Shown here piece by piece: positions 24,517 to 30,627 of a DNA stretch of 64,000 nucleotides. Position numbers and translations under genes: made by a program. The number at the start of each line of letters is the position of its first letter. Position 1 is the first letter of the stretch. Origin of the DNA: Cladopsammia gracilis (lineage: Eukaryota; Cnidaria; Anthozoa; Scleractinia; Dendrophylliidae); assembly GCA_022457155.1 (NCBI GenBank), contig JAJGOT010000171.1, forward strand, positions 534,501 to 598,500. Direction: 5' to 3'. The notes beneath the pieces were generated by a model that worked only from the letters and a program-made list of their open reading frames with translations, did no database searches and had not been told where the DNA came from.

Positions 24517-24817
24517 GTTGGGTGATACTAATACTTATTATTATTGTTTTGTCCTGAATATTTTGATATATAGTTTGTGGGTTTTAGGAGGTAATGAAGA
24601 GAGCTTTTGCCATATTTACAGCACGTGCTCCCAGCAATAAAATTTCCCTGAGAAATCTGCCGGTTAAAGGGTTAAAGCTCGGTTTCGGTACTCGTAGAGT
24701 TGTTATTAGCTATAGTTTTATCCTGTCCTACCTCTGACTGTCTTGTTCTATAAACACCGTCGCATTTTCGGTTGGACCAGTTGGCGAAGTTGACGAGCTT
24801 TTTCGAACTTGAGCCAT
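2804..24817 (-). CDS. ERICH2: ERICH2-like (glutamate-rich protein 2) gene, seven exons seen, 3' end missing
   Basis: I assembled this spliced gene by hand. Exons on the minus strand are 24817-24732, 21910-21871, 20169-20034, 10385-10209, 8588-8380, 5958-5901 and 2875-2804. Every junction has AG/GT borders and the phases match in series (2,0,1,1,0,1), giving about 259 residues with no stop. The C-terminal part resembles my recollection of vertebrate ERICH2: an acidic Ser/Glu/Asp stretch, an Ala run, then [26 protein letters not shown] and a short helix-turn-helix resembling a TPR-like pair. The last visible exon ends at a GTATGC donor, so at least one more exon lies to the left. Function of the family is poorly known. 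The family call rests on the C-terminal motif only; N-terminal exons rest on phase and splice sites. Introns are packed with transposons. Confidence 0.75.
3041..3160 (-). repeat. tRNA-derived SINE-like sequence split by a microsatellite
   Basis: On the minus strand an A-box-like AAGTGGTTAGG (near 3145) and a B-box-like GGTTCCAATCCC (near 3055) are separated by C/G and CA runs at 3089-3136. This is the layout of an old tRNA-derived SINE with a simple repeat grown inside it. It is not a functional tRNA gene. Confidence 0.45.
3560..5060 (-). mobile_element. Non-LTR retrotransposon (LINE) fragment, decayed
   Basis: Read on the minus strand, the fragment shows an RT palm segment ([13 protein letters not shown], near 5040), an altered catalytic box FMDE (near 4470) followed by [13 protein letters not shown], then a C-terminal region at 4116-3820 with [11 protein letters not shown] and LQLPTRSLV. 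The same C-terminal region is present on the plus strand at 16205-16756 ([20 protein letters not shown]), so both belong to one LINE family. Stops and frame changes throughout. It sits in the intron between ERICH2-like exons 6 and 7, in the same orientation as the gene. Confidence 0.7.
5061..5900. other. ERICH2-like intron, no feature recognised
   Basis: Upstream continuation of the LINE may reach about 5200 on the minus strand. From there to exon 6 I see no gene, long repeat or strong structure. The short plus-strand frame at 5383-5571 has no recognisable motif. Confidence 0.3.
5901..5958 (-). CDS. ERICH2: ERICH2-like exon 6
   Basis: A 58-nt exon with acceptor TTTCACTGTAG and a weaker donor AAA/GTGGGT. 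It encodes 19 residues, [19 protein letters not shown], the first helix pair of the ERICH2 C-terminal motif. It ends with 1 nt. Confidence 0.75.
6022..6451 (+). mobile_element. MITE of the AGTGCACCTAACC family, right end lost
   Basis: Starts AGTGCACCTAACCCCCAA and shares its length with the complete copy at 13577-14035, including the arms with CGAATAGTGAAATATTTCTTG and its inverse. The right end stops at GAGTTGATTAAGTGAT, lacking the last ~25 bp of the complete copy. Confidence 0.75.
6879..6941. repeat. ATGG/GATA microsatellite
   Basis: Tandem GGAT units with a few substitutions, passing into GATA units at the right end. Confidence 0.9.
6960..7262 (+). mobile_element. Possible LINE 3' tail ending in (ATA)n
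   Basis: The stretch ends ...CTGTATAAAGATAGTTATAATAATAATAA, the kind of AT-rich tail with terminal trinucleotide repeats found at LINE 3' ends. No coding part is present, so the assignment is tentative. Confidence 0.35.
7301..7375 (+). repeat. tRNA-derived SINE head
   Basis: A-box-like CAGTGGTTAGAG (7310-7321) and B-box GGGTTTGAATCCC (7348-7360) at tRNA-like spacing. No proper acceptor stem, and the sequence runs on into a non-tRNA body (CTGAGTTCCTTATGGTTG), so a SINE is more likely than a tRNA gene. Confidence 0.55.
7376..8379. other. ERICH2-like intron, probable SINE body then unremarkable sequence
   Basis: The first ~150 bp probably belong to the SINE. The rest is AT-rich intron with no gene or repeat that I can support. 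Confidence 0.3.
8380..8588 (-). CDS. ERICH2: ERICH2-like exon 5 (acidic linker)
   Basis: A 209-nt exon with acceptor TTTTGTCAG and donor GAG/GTATGA. It encodes a Ser/Asp/Glu-rich linker ([18 protein letters not shown]), a run of six Ala, and the APVELKGE motif that leads into the conserved C-terminus. Confidence 0.75.
8689..9113. mobile_element. MITE with ~190-bp inverted arms and TTAA duplication
   Basis: Begins AGAGAACCTTCATTGTCAG and ends ACAATGGAGGTTCCCT, with TTAA at 8685-8688 and 9114-9117. The two arms are inverted copies over most of the element (for example TTGACGTTAAATTG against CATTTAACGTCAA). It has no coding capacity. It lies about 100 bp upstream of ERICH2-like exon 5 within the intron. 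Confidence 0.82.
9118..10208. other. ERICH2-like intron with AATAAGTGCC-type repeats
   Basis: Between 9350 and 10060 the words AATAAGCACCC and AATAAGTGCCTCCC recur at both ends of a ~700-bp stretch (9355-9390 and 10014-10050). This suggests a decayed transposon with subterminal repeats, but I cannot define its ends. Confidence 0.3.
10209..10385 (-). CDS. ERICH2: ERICH2-like exon 4
   Basis: A 177-nt exon with acceptor TTGTTATAG and donor G/GTAAAT. It encodes 58 residues, including the charged helix [13 protein letters not shown]. It starts with 2 nt and ends with 1 nt, matching exons 3 and 5. Confidence 0.7.
11574..11706. repeat. Near-perfect foldback (hairpin) element
   Basis: Arms ATTACATGGCCGC ... 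GCGGCCATGTAAT fold over ~60 bp each, joined at TTTGCTACGCTCACTCG. It is typical of short foldback MITEs and has no coding capacity. Confidence 0.8.
13245..13321. repeat. Inverted repeat of ~36-bp arms
   Basis: AACTATTATAGTGC ... GCGCTATAATAGTT with the inner palindrome GTGATATCGCC / GGCGATATCAC. A strong stem-loop at DNA or RNA level. Confidence 0.75.
13577..14035. mobile_element. Complete MITE, AGTGCACCTAACC family, TTAA duplication
   Basis: Starts AGTGCACCTAACC and ends GGTTAGGTGCACT, flanked by TTAA at 13573-13576 and 14036-14039. The arms of about 200 bp are inverted copies. The copy at 6022-6451 is the same family. No coding capacity. Confidence 0.85.
14278..14532 (+). pseudogene. Possible LINE ORF2 C-terminal fragment
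   Basis: An 85-residue frame resembles the basic, helical tail after the RT domain of some non-LTR elements ([20 protein letters not shown], then [10 protein letters not shown]). It stands alone, with no RT motif. Identification is weak and rests on recalled pattern only. Confidence 0.3.
14533..15882. other. ERICH2-like intron, nothing recognised
   Basis: AT-rich sequence with short frames only. I find no splice-bordered exon, TIR pair or tandem repeat here. Confidence 0.3.
15883..17375 (+). mobile_element. Non-LTR retrotransposon (LINE) fragment, decayed
   Basis: 15883-16230 holds the end of the RT domain and thumb ([33 protein letters not shown]). After a frame change 16205-16756 carries the linker shared with the minus-strand copy at 3560-5060. 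Another frame change leads to a cysteine/histidine motif ([17 protein letters not shown], about 16816-16862), a stop at ~16890, and a final domain with [14 protein letters not shown] and LKVPWEENF (17137-17215). This order matches a LINE type I recall from cnidarians and fish. It is antisense to the ERICH2-like gene, in intron 3. Dead copy. Confidence 0.75.
17376..17833. other. ERICH2-like intron, nothing firm
   Basis: May hold the tail of the LINE to about 17600. No other motif, TIR or exon seen. Confidence 0.3.
18000..18475 (+). repeat. ~65-bp AT-rich tandem repeat, about 8 units
   Basis: Units contain AGTGATAGAGTGATAAATCATGATATTATCAGAATATTTAATTAAG followed by a variable pyrimidine-rich spacer. 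Each unit has the palindrome ATCATGAT. Related ATGATATATC words begin already at 17835. The array runs directly into telomere-like repeats. Confidence 0.88.
18491..18665 (+). repeat. Interstitial telomere-like repeat (CCCTAA)n, degenerate
   Basis: About 175 bp of CCCTAA units, perfect for eight or more units near 18580-18627 and degenerate elsewhere (CCCTAAT, CGCTAA, CCATAA, GAGCC). CCCTAA/TTAGGG is the usual animal telomere repeat. It lies inside an intron and so is interstitial, between a satellite and a transposase fragment. Confidence 0.9.
18680..18907 (+). pseudogene. Transposase C-terminal fragment, possibly KDZ type
   Basis: A 75-residue frame contains [10 protein letters not shown], then [18 protein letters not shown] and a basic tail. 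The N-T-Q-x-x-E-Q pattern followed by a hydrophobic-basic helix recalls the last catalytic region of Kyakuja-Dileera-Zisupton transposases. No other part of the protein is present upstream, where the telomere-like repeats begin 15 bp away. Family assignment is tentative. Confidence 0.45.
18979..19290. repeat. ~152-bp direct repeat, two units
   Basis: Both units (from ~18979 and ~19131) begin TTATCATGATATATCA, carry CACT(A/T)GAGTGAGATTTGAGA and end ATACATGATATGAT. They share the ATCATGAT words of the 65-bp array on the other side of the telomere-like block. AT-rich GATATTTTGAT-type sequence continues to ~19445. Confidence 0.75.
19450..20033. other. ERICH2-like intron, nothing recognised
   Basis: AT-rich intron upstream of the exon 3 donor. 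No repeat ends or coding segment seen. Confidence 0.3.
20034..20169 (-). CDS. ERICH2: ERICH2-like exon 3
   Basis: A 136-nt exon with acceptor CCCTCCAG and donor G/GTAAGA. It encodes 45 residues that look helical ([17 protein letters not shown]...) and ends with one extra base. I know no named domain here. Confidence 0.65.
20170..21657. other. ERICH2-like intron with small foldback
   Basis: Two copies of ATTAATAATTCATAAGGAAAT-like words (20586 and 20665) form a local direct repeat. An inverted repeat occupies 21006-21113 (listed separately). Otherwise nothing is recognised. Confidence 0.35.
21006..21113. repeat. Foldback element
   Basis: Arms TAAAATATGAGCAGC ... GCTGCTCAGATAATTTTA and AATATTTACAATGG ... 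CCATTGTAAATAT form a hairpin of about 100 bp. Confidence 0.75.
21658..21816. mobile_element. Small MITE, TGTTGTGGTTCAAA family, copy 1
   Basis: Begins TGTTGAGGTTCAAATTTTTC and ends AAATTTGAACCACAACA. The arms TTTGGTTTAAAAATTTTCAAACCA and their inverse fill most of the ~160 bp. The copy at 28551-28691 shares the ends and the internal CCTTTGTCTCAGA. CATA flanks both sides, a possible 4-bp duplication. Confidence 0.75.
21871..21910 (-). CDS. ERICH2: ERICH2-like exon 2
   Basis: A 40-nt exon between acceptor CATTGCAG and donor AAG/GTAAAA. It encodes [13 protein letters not shown] after a split Arg codon and ends in phase 0. It is short but has good splice sites and fits both neighbours. Confidence 0.6.
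22435..23195 (+). repeat. Interspersed repeat family R1, copy 1
   Basis: Shares ordered blocks with the minus-strand copy at 57800-58490: TTTATGCTGATTTTTCACTT, GATGGCCAAGTTTGGGCC, CCTGCTCAAGAAAAA, TGGCCCACAACTC, and a final TTGAG(C)CG block. Non-coding; the open frames here are chance. Superfamily unknown. Confidence 0.7.
23196..24118. other. ERICH2-like intron 1, nothing recognised
   Basis: AT-rich sequence with no TIRs, tandem repeats or exon borders that I can support. Confidence 0.3.
24119..24199. repeat. Foldback element
   Basis: CAATTCAGGAGTAAT and ATTACTCCCTGAATTG form the ends of an 81-bp inverted repeat. Confidence 0.7.
24227..24330. repeat. Foldback element with nested stems
   Basis: ACAATTAGACCCGTAGCCC and its inverse GGCCCTTGAGGGCGAAGGGTCTAATTGT bracket inner stems (GGGTCAATAGCCCAT / ATGGGCTACTGACCC). 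It abuts the next MITE without a gap. Confidence 0.75.
24331..24531. mobile_element. MITE with TTAGTATCACCCAACTAGT ends
   Basis: A 201-bp element with a 19-bp terminal inverted repeat: TTAGTATCACCCAACTAGT at 24331 and ACTAGTTGGGTGATACTAA ending at 24531. Located about 200 bp inside ERICH2-like intron 1. Confidence 0.75.
24732..24817 (-). CDS. ERICH2: ERICH2-like exon 1 (start codon)
   Basis: ATG at 24817 is followed by [15 protein letters not shown], a Ser/Thr-rich start. The exon ends AG/GTAGGA after 28 codons plus 2 nt. The next exon supplies 1 nt, so the phase fits. It begins 232 bp from the divergent EFR3 start codon. Confidence 0.65.
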
Positions 24818-25049
24818 GAAGGGAGGAAAACCACTTTAACTATCCCACATATCTCAAATACGTCTTCTAAAATGTCACACGAAAGATGTTTAATAGCTAG
24901 ATTTCTAGCTACTTTGTTAATCTTTGTTGTTACGTTGTTACGCCATTTTGAATCGCCCGCGACCAAACAAGTGATGCCAGCGGGCATTAGTAGGAGTTTG
25001 CGCATTGAACTCGATTACATCGGTCAGAATTTTTCACGCCTCAACCAAG
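24818..25049. promoter_or_regulatory. Short divergent promoter between ERICH2-like and EFR3
   Basis: Only 232 bp separate the two start codons, which point away from each other, so both promoters must overlap here. The sequence CGCCATTTTG (near 24940) and the EFR3 start context CAAGATGGCG (25047-25056) resemble the YY1 core in opposite orientations, common in TATA-less bidirectional promoters. Transcription starts are not visible from sequence. Confidence 0.55.
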
Positions 25050-27515
25050 ATGGCGAGTTCACATATTTGTTCTTGTGTTGGTAATTTGCGGCCCCGCTAC
25101 AAACGCTTGGTAGATAATATTTATCCTGCCGATCCACGTCAAGGTTTAGTTAAAGCAAATATGGACAAGCTGATATTTTACGCTCTTTCGTCGCCTGAAA
25201 AACTGGACAGAATCGGAGCTTATTTAGCCAGAAAATTGAATAGAGACGTGGAACGTAGAAGATTTGGACTAGTTTCAATCACAGTGGAAGCCCTTGATCA
25301 ACTTTTGTTAGCATGCCATGCCCCTAATTTAAACCTGTTTGTCGAGAGCTTCCTGAAAATGGTTCAAAAACTGCTTGAAAGTTCAGAGACCGATTTACAA
25401 GTTCTCGGTAGCACTTCCTTCGTTAAATTCGCAAATATCGAAGAAGACACCCCCTCGTATCATCGCTGCTACGACTTTTTCGTTTCTAAATTTAGCGCGA
25501 TGTGTTGGTTTAGCTCTGGGAGTGAGAGAGACTGTTTCAGTATCCGCTTGGCTGGCTTAAAGGGCTTGCAGGGTGTTGTGAGAAAAACTGTGTCTGATGA
25601 TCTTCAAGCCAACATTATGGATGATACACACATGAGTAAGATCATACCATCTTTGTTGTTTGTCATGGAAGAGAGTGCAAAAGCTAAACTTTCAAGCAAT
25701 CAAGATATGCAAAGCTCCAATACTGAAGAAGATCCAGCCTCCCTTGCAGAATCCTGCCTCCGGGAATTGATTAGCAGAGCTAGTTATGGAACCATCAAAT
25801 CAATTATTAACCCAGCACTTACTCATTTTGACAAGAGTGAGCTTTGGGTTCCCAATGAGTTTGCCCTCAAGGTATTCAAGATTATTTTGTACTCAGTGCA
25901 GAATCAGTTTAATTACATCATCATTGAGAAACTTCTTTCTCATTTAGACAATCACATGAAAGACAAGGCTAAAGTAAAAGCCAGCATTGTGCAAGTGTTA
26001 TCTGCTTGTGTTGCAATTGCCAGCAACAGTTCCATTGGACCGGCAGTTTTGGAAGTCTTCAACACACTTCTCCGTCATCTGCGGACATCTGTAGATGCCA
26101 GGTTTTCCACTGCAAAGCAAAGTGATTCTACTGGTGATGATGATGAGAAAGAATTTGAGGAGTCACTAGTCAGTACAGTTGGAGCATTTGCTGCAGTTCT
26201 GCCTGACTTTCAGAAAACAGACATCTTGATGTTTATAATGGGAAAATTTCCATTGCCACATGACAGGATTCAAACTGGCCACCATTTAGGTCAGGAAGAT
26301 CAGTATCACACAAGGATTGCAGAAGGAGACAGCGTTCTCCAAAAGATGCTTTTGCAGTGTCTACTGAGTGTTGCTCAAAGTTTCACCTCCATCGCCTTGG
26401 CCACTACCTTTTCTCCAACATTTCTTGAATCATTGCTTCAAGCCACCATTGTTGATGATTCATCTGTAAGAAGGCTTGCTCATGAGATTCTCTACACATT
26501 GCTTGATCGTCACAGTAATGTTAATAAGCTTGGTGTGAATGGAGTCATAACCAGAGGTCAAGAGATTGACTTAACAGTGGAAAACTGCTCCAAACAAGAT
26601 CTAATTTTTTTCAAGAAGAATAAGGATGAAATATTGTGGTATTTGTATGAAAGCGTCTGCATGATTTCAAACTCAGTGGAAAACATTCTTGCTATTTACC
26701 TTACCATGGCTGTTATTACAACAGAAGTGGCCACTGACTTTGAGGTTGTTTCTAGTTTAGTGCAGTTGGCATTTGGCTTGCAAAGTGTAGCTCTAGATGA
26801 TAACTTAATGTTACCAAGCATAAATCGTTGTGCCCTTCATTCCCTTGTAGCCGGGTATCTCTACCTAGTTGCCTACCTTACAGGAATTCAGGAACTCAAA
26901 GGTTATGTTTCACTCATAATCCAACTGAGAGAAAAGGAAGCTGACTTTTTAACACCAGAGAGAGCACTAAAGGCAGTAGGTAATCGTATTGTGCTTTCAG
27001 CTCACAGCATCCCTAAACATCTCCTTTTTGACATTTCCAATGTCAGAGAAGCCCTTCCTAAATTAGCATGTGATGGTCGATCACTGAAGACACCTTACAA
27101 GCACCAACCATTGAAAGATGTTTTAAATCACCGTTCTGAAGGTGAATCTGTGGTGTCAGATATCAACAATGAGCTTGATGCAAATCCTCCAAGTTCTCCT
27201 GGAGTACATCCAACAACACCTACATGTAAGGAGAAAATAACATTTCAAATGCTTAAAGACATTGTTTCAGAAAGGCCAATGAAGACCTCAAACCATAGAG
27301 AAAAAGATGCCAAACATGTTACAGCAAGTTTTTCAGAAATTGCAGATGATGCATGTGCAAGAACACAAGAGTTCAATTCAAAGGTGTTGTCTGTTTTAGA
27401 TGCACTGAACACCCCTCTTCAATCAAGAGCCCTGAGTATATCAACGCAGAGCTTGTCTTCAAATCCCAGTGAGGAGTGCTATGTTATGAAATTTTCTGGA
27501 ATGTATGTTCATTAG
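25050..27515 (+). CDS. EFR3: EFR3 homologue, complete and intronless
   Basis: EFR3 is a palmitoylated plasma-membrane anchor that recruits the phosphatidylinositol 4-kinase PI4KA through TTC7 and FAM126. The reading frame from ATG 25050 (context CAAGATGG) has 821 residues, which I recall as the length of human EFR3A. It begins with a cysteine pair (HICSCVG) for palmitoylation and the basic RPRYKRLVDNIYP motif. It goes on with EKLDRIGAYLARKLNRDV, VKFANIEEDTPSYHR and VRKTVSDDL, and contains the ARM-like helical repeats of the family. The C-terminus VMKFSGMYVH matches the family's MKF-x-x-x-x-V end. An in-frame TTG further upstream is not a credible start. No intron, stop or frameshift is present, although vertebrate EFR3 genes have many introns. 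I find no AATAAA close downstream. Confidence 0.93.
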   Translation: MASSHICSCVGNLRPRYKRLVDNIYPADPRQGLVKANMDKLIFYALSSPEKLDRIGAYLARKLNRDVERRRFGLVSITVEALDQLLLACHAPNLNLFVESFLKMVQKLLESSETDLQVLGSTSFVKFANIEEDTPSYHRCYDFFVSKFSAMCWFSSGSERDCFSIRLAGLKGLQGVVRKTVSDDLQANIMDDTHMSKIIPSLLFVMEESAKAKLSSNQDMQSSNTEEDPASLAESCLRELISRASYGTIKSIINPALTHFDKSELWVPNEFALKVFKIILYSVQNQFNYIIIEKLLSHLDNHMKDKAKVKASIVQVLSACVAIASNSSIGPAVLEVFNTLLRHLRTSVDARFSTAKQSDSTGDDDEKEFEESLVSTVGAFAAVLPDFQKTDILMFIMGKFPLPHDRIQTGHHLGQEDQYHTRIAEGDSVLQKMLLQCLLSVAQSFTSIALATTFSPTFLESLLQATIVDDSSVRRLAHEILYTLLDRHSNVNKLGVNGVITRGQEIDLTVENCSKQDLIFFKKNKDEILWYLYESVCMISNSVENILAIYLTMAVITTEVATDFEVVSSLVQLAFGLQSVALDDNLMLPSINRCALHSLVAGYLYLVAYLTGIQELKGYVSLIIQLREKEADFLTPERALKAVGNRIVLSAHSIPKHLLFDISNVREALPKLACDGRSLKTPYKHQPLKDVLNHRSEGESVVSDINNELDANPPSSPGVHPTTPTCKEKITFQMLKDIVSERPMKTSNHREKDAKHVTASFSEIADDACARTQEFNSKVLSVLDALNTPLQSRALSISTQSLSSNPSEECYVMKFSGMYVH

Positions 27516-27833
27516 ACAAATCCTGTATCATCCCTTTTGAAACCTGCATACAAGTGTTTAAATCAAACAGTCACAATATACATGTATCAGAATTTCTACT
27601 GCATACATGTACTTGTTTAAAATTTCAGTTATTCAACAGGAGAATTCTGAAAAAATAGGTATGTGAAATATCAGCAACATCAGTAATTTCTCAAATTCAT
27701 TAATAATTCATGATGAGAACACAAAGGAAATCACTACCATGAAGGAGGTTTTGATATCCTGTCTTAATTTGCATAGATTTTGACGATTTTATTCCTTCAT
27801 TTTCTCCGCATTTAGCAATCAGTTTGAGCAGCT

Positions 27834-27974
27834 ATATCAAACACTCGAAAGAGTGTTTCATCAAGTATCCAAACTCCCTGAAGTGGGTTTAAAAAAACTC
27901 GGCTGTGCCTCGTTTTTCAACCCACTTCGTGGTGTTTGTATGTCTGATGTAACACTGTTACTCGTGTTTGATAT
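27834..27974. repeat. Foldback element
   Basis: ATATCAAACACTCGAAAGAGTGTTTCATCA and its inverse near 27945-27974, with inner arms CTGAAGTGGGTTTAAAAAAACTCGGC / GCCTCGTTTTTCAACCCACTTCG, fold over almost the whole 141 bp. Confidence 0.8.
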
Positions 27975-28550
27975 GTTCTGTCTCAATTTTGTTCCTGTAT
28001 ACCCAACTTCATGACCAATCGTCAATGAAGAGCAATAATGGGATATCAATTGATTGATCAATATTGACAAATTGACAATTACCAATCAATAGTCACAAAT
28101 AGATTTTTCTTAATTATACTGCTTGCTATCAAAATGGGCATAACTGATGACTTTTTTTTTTTTGGGAGGGGGGGGGGGGGTGGGATATAAAAGGTCTGTT
28201 TAGCTGCCCACTATATTTATTGCATGAACTGCAGATTTTGTGTGATTGACCCATTCTTAGTTATTGCATGAATGTTAAATTTCTTTGTCCGTCAATCAAG
28301 TAATTAGAACTTGGTTTTTTTTGGTAACATTAATTTTTACTTTATGGCCATGTTTTTTTTTCATTGTTGCCCAGTGCAGTAATGCTTACAAAAGTTAGAG
28401 GAACAACACTTCCTTGCAGTGTAGTGCAAGAAATGGCTGGCTTTTTAATAATTCAATAACATTACTATAGTAAAATTCTGAAATCTGATTGGCTATAAAC
28501 AGCCCCATTTTTAAATTTGAAATTTAATAGCACAGATGGGACAGTGTATA

Positions 28551-28691
28551 TGTTGTGGTTCAAAATTTTCTTTAGTTTGAACATTTCAAACCAGTTTAAA
28601 TTATATTTTCCTTTGTCTCAGATTCATTACCATTATCTAAGACATTTACTCCTAAAAATCAAATTAGTTTAAAAGTTTTCAAGCCACAACA
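28551..28691. mobile_element. Small MITE, TGTTGTGGTTCAAA family, copy 2
   Basis: Ends TGTTGTGGTTCAAAATTTTC ... AAAGTTTTCAAGCCACAACA and shares CCTTTGTCTCAGA with copy 1. More diverged arms. Confidence 0.7.
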
Positions 28692-30257
28692 TTCAGGACT
28701 GTGCTCAAGCAGTGCGCAGTTGCCAAAGGCAACTAATTTTTGTCTTTGGGTGACAAGAAAAGCCTGTGTTTTTGCACATATCATAACTGCTGGGCACCTT
28801 AAATGTTATAGTTGGACTCCCTTTGGGCTCCCAATGATAACTCTTACAGCACAACCTTGAACACATACACCATGGTCATAGGCCAGTTGTAGTTGAATGG
28901 GTCCCTTTTTCATGCATCTCAAACAGAAATTGTTGTCCTTTCATTCACACAAACATTTACATTACCACACTTTTTGCCCTTTATTTCCAGGAAATTTTCA
29001 TTATGTTTGAAAAAATGGTTAAATCATTTTAGCGAAATAAACAATTGAAAGGCTCCCGGCAGGAATGTCCTAAGTATGTTTTTGGCAACTTTCACTAAAA
29101 TTGTATGTTTTAGGTCCTTAAAAGCACAGTTTTGTCAAATTAATGATTTATTATTGTTAAAGTACTTAAAACAGATACAAAATGGGGAAGAAAATCCACC
29201 TCTTTGAGAAACTGTTTTGGGCCTTAGGACACCCTATGTATCTTTTCAAGATAACATTTTATTCTATTCGAAGATAGAAGATTTGTTGACCTGGTTGAAA
29301 TCCTTTCAGTCGTATTTAATACATGATCCAGTCATAATTTTGGCAAGTAAGTCCCTTTTGAGGCCAAAAATCCAAGATTTCAGTGAAAAATTTTCCAAAA
29401 AAGTACCTAGGACGTTCTTAATAATGATAATAATAATAATAATATAAATTTAGAGCACGTTCTTGCCGAGAGACCTTCAATTGTTTATTTTTGCTTGAAA
29501 ATTAAGGAGTTTTGCAGTAAGAGAAACAATAGAATTTAGTTTTGATGTAAAGAACTTTAATTTACTTTACCATATTTGATTGATTAATAAAATTAATACA
29601 GTATTGAAATTATTTCAATATAGCAATTCAGGTACTGTTCTTAAATGCATTAATTTTCCATGTTGTAGCTTTCATTTTGCTATCTGTTTAGGAACATGAA
29701 GCAAGTTGAGATATTTTGGCTTAACCATAGGCACTGACTGCTTGCTCAACTAATAAGACAAATGAACATCCATTCCCAGTAAAGAATGTTGTTCATGTTA
29801 ATAATATGATATGTTGATAGGTGTTAATGAATCTTTGTCTTGATGCAAAACTCCTTGATGACCACACAAAAAATATAAAAGTTTGTTTGCTTAGCCAAAG
29901 TGATTACTGCATTGACAGTATTGAAAATTTATTTCCTGCTAACGAACAGCAAAAAATGTACTTGTTTCCTCAAATTTTGTCTGTATCATACTTGTGATTA
30001 CACAAATCAGACTCCTAAGCTGTTTAATTGCATATGTGATTACAGATGGAATTGGAGAACATGAAGTCCTACTACAGTGTACCTTTGTTATTGTTGATGC
30101 TGATAGCCAACTAGGATATATAATAAAACCAGTTTGCATGCTTCAGAAATTTGAATAAGTATTATGAACCTCGTAGTAATATTTTTGTTTATCACCTTCA
30201 TGAAACACTAGCATGTGCCTGAGCAACAAAAATCTGTGAGGATTGTTGTATATATTA

Positions 30258-30624
30258 GGGGTGGCGAATGGTAAATCCGAGACTCGCCGAGACGCCGAGA
30301 CCCTTGTTTCAAAATCCGAGACCGAGACCACAGCTACGTTACAAAATCCGAGCCCGAGACCCAATGCGGGAAAAAACGGAGCCCGAGACTTAGTGCCAAA
30401 AATATCCGATTCACCTATCAAACAACAAACAAGGAAGAAGAATGAGAATGCTTGACAAAAGTATCCGAGACTCCGAGACCTCGAGGAAAAAAATCCGAGA
30501 CTCCGAGACAGAAAAAGCACAAGCCAAACGAGACTTTGAGACTTAAAACAAAAACTGCCGAGATTTCGAGACTGGACCAAAATTTTGCGAGACCCACGAT
30601 TTTGAAGGTACCATTCGCCACCCC
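30258..30624. mobile_element. MITE with perfect 16-bp TIR, TTA duplication and ~14 CGAGAC motifs
   Basis: Starts GGGGTGGCGAATGGTA and ends TACCATTCGCCACCCC, flanked by TTA at 30255-30257 and 30625-30627. A 3-bp TWA duplication and G-rich TIR fit PIF/Harbinger. The interior repeats CGAGAC about 14 times on one strand at irregular spacing, usually as TCCGAGAC. Confidence 0.85.
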
Positions 30625-30627
30625 TTA

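Larger units (their letters stand above)
27516..30254. other. EFR3 downstream region, no gene
   Basis: Contains two small foldback elements (listed), a run TTTTTTTTTTTGGGAGGGGGGGGGG near 28150 and a short ATA microsatellite near 29425. No AATAAA close to the EFR3 stop; the first clear one is near 29034. Confidence 0.35.

Noticed and set aside
25005..25049. N-terminal extension of EFR3 starting at TTG 25005
   Set aside because: TTG is not a normal animal start codon, and the ATG at 25050 has a good context and gives the conserved N-terminus at once.
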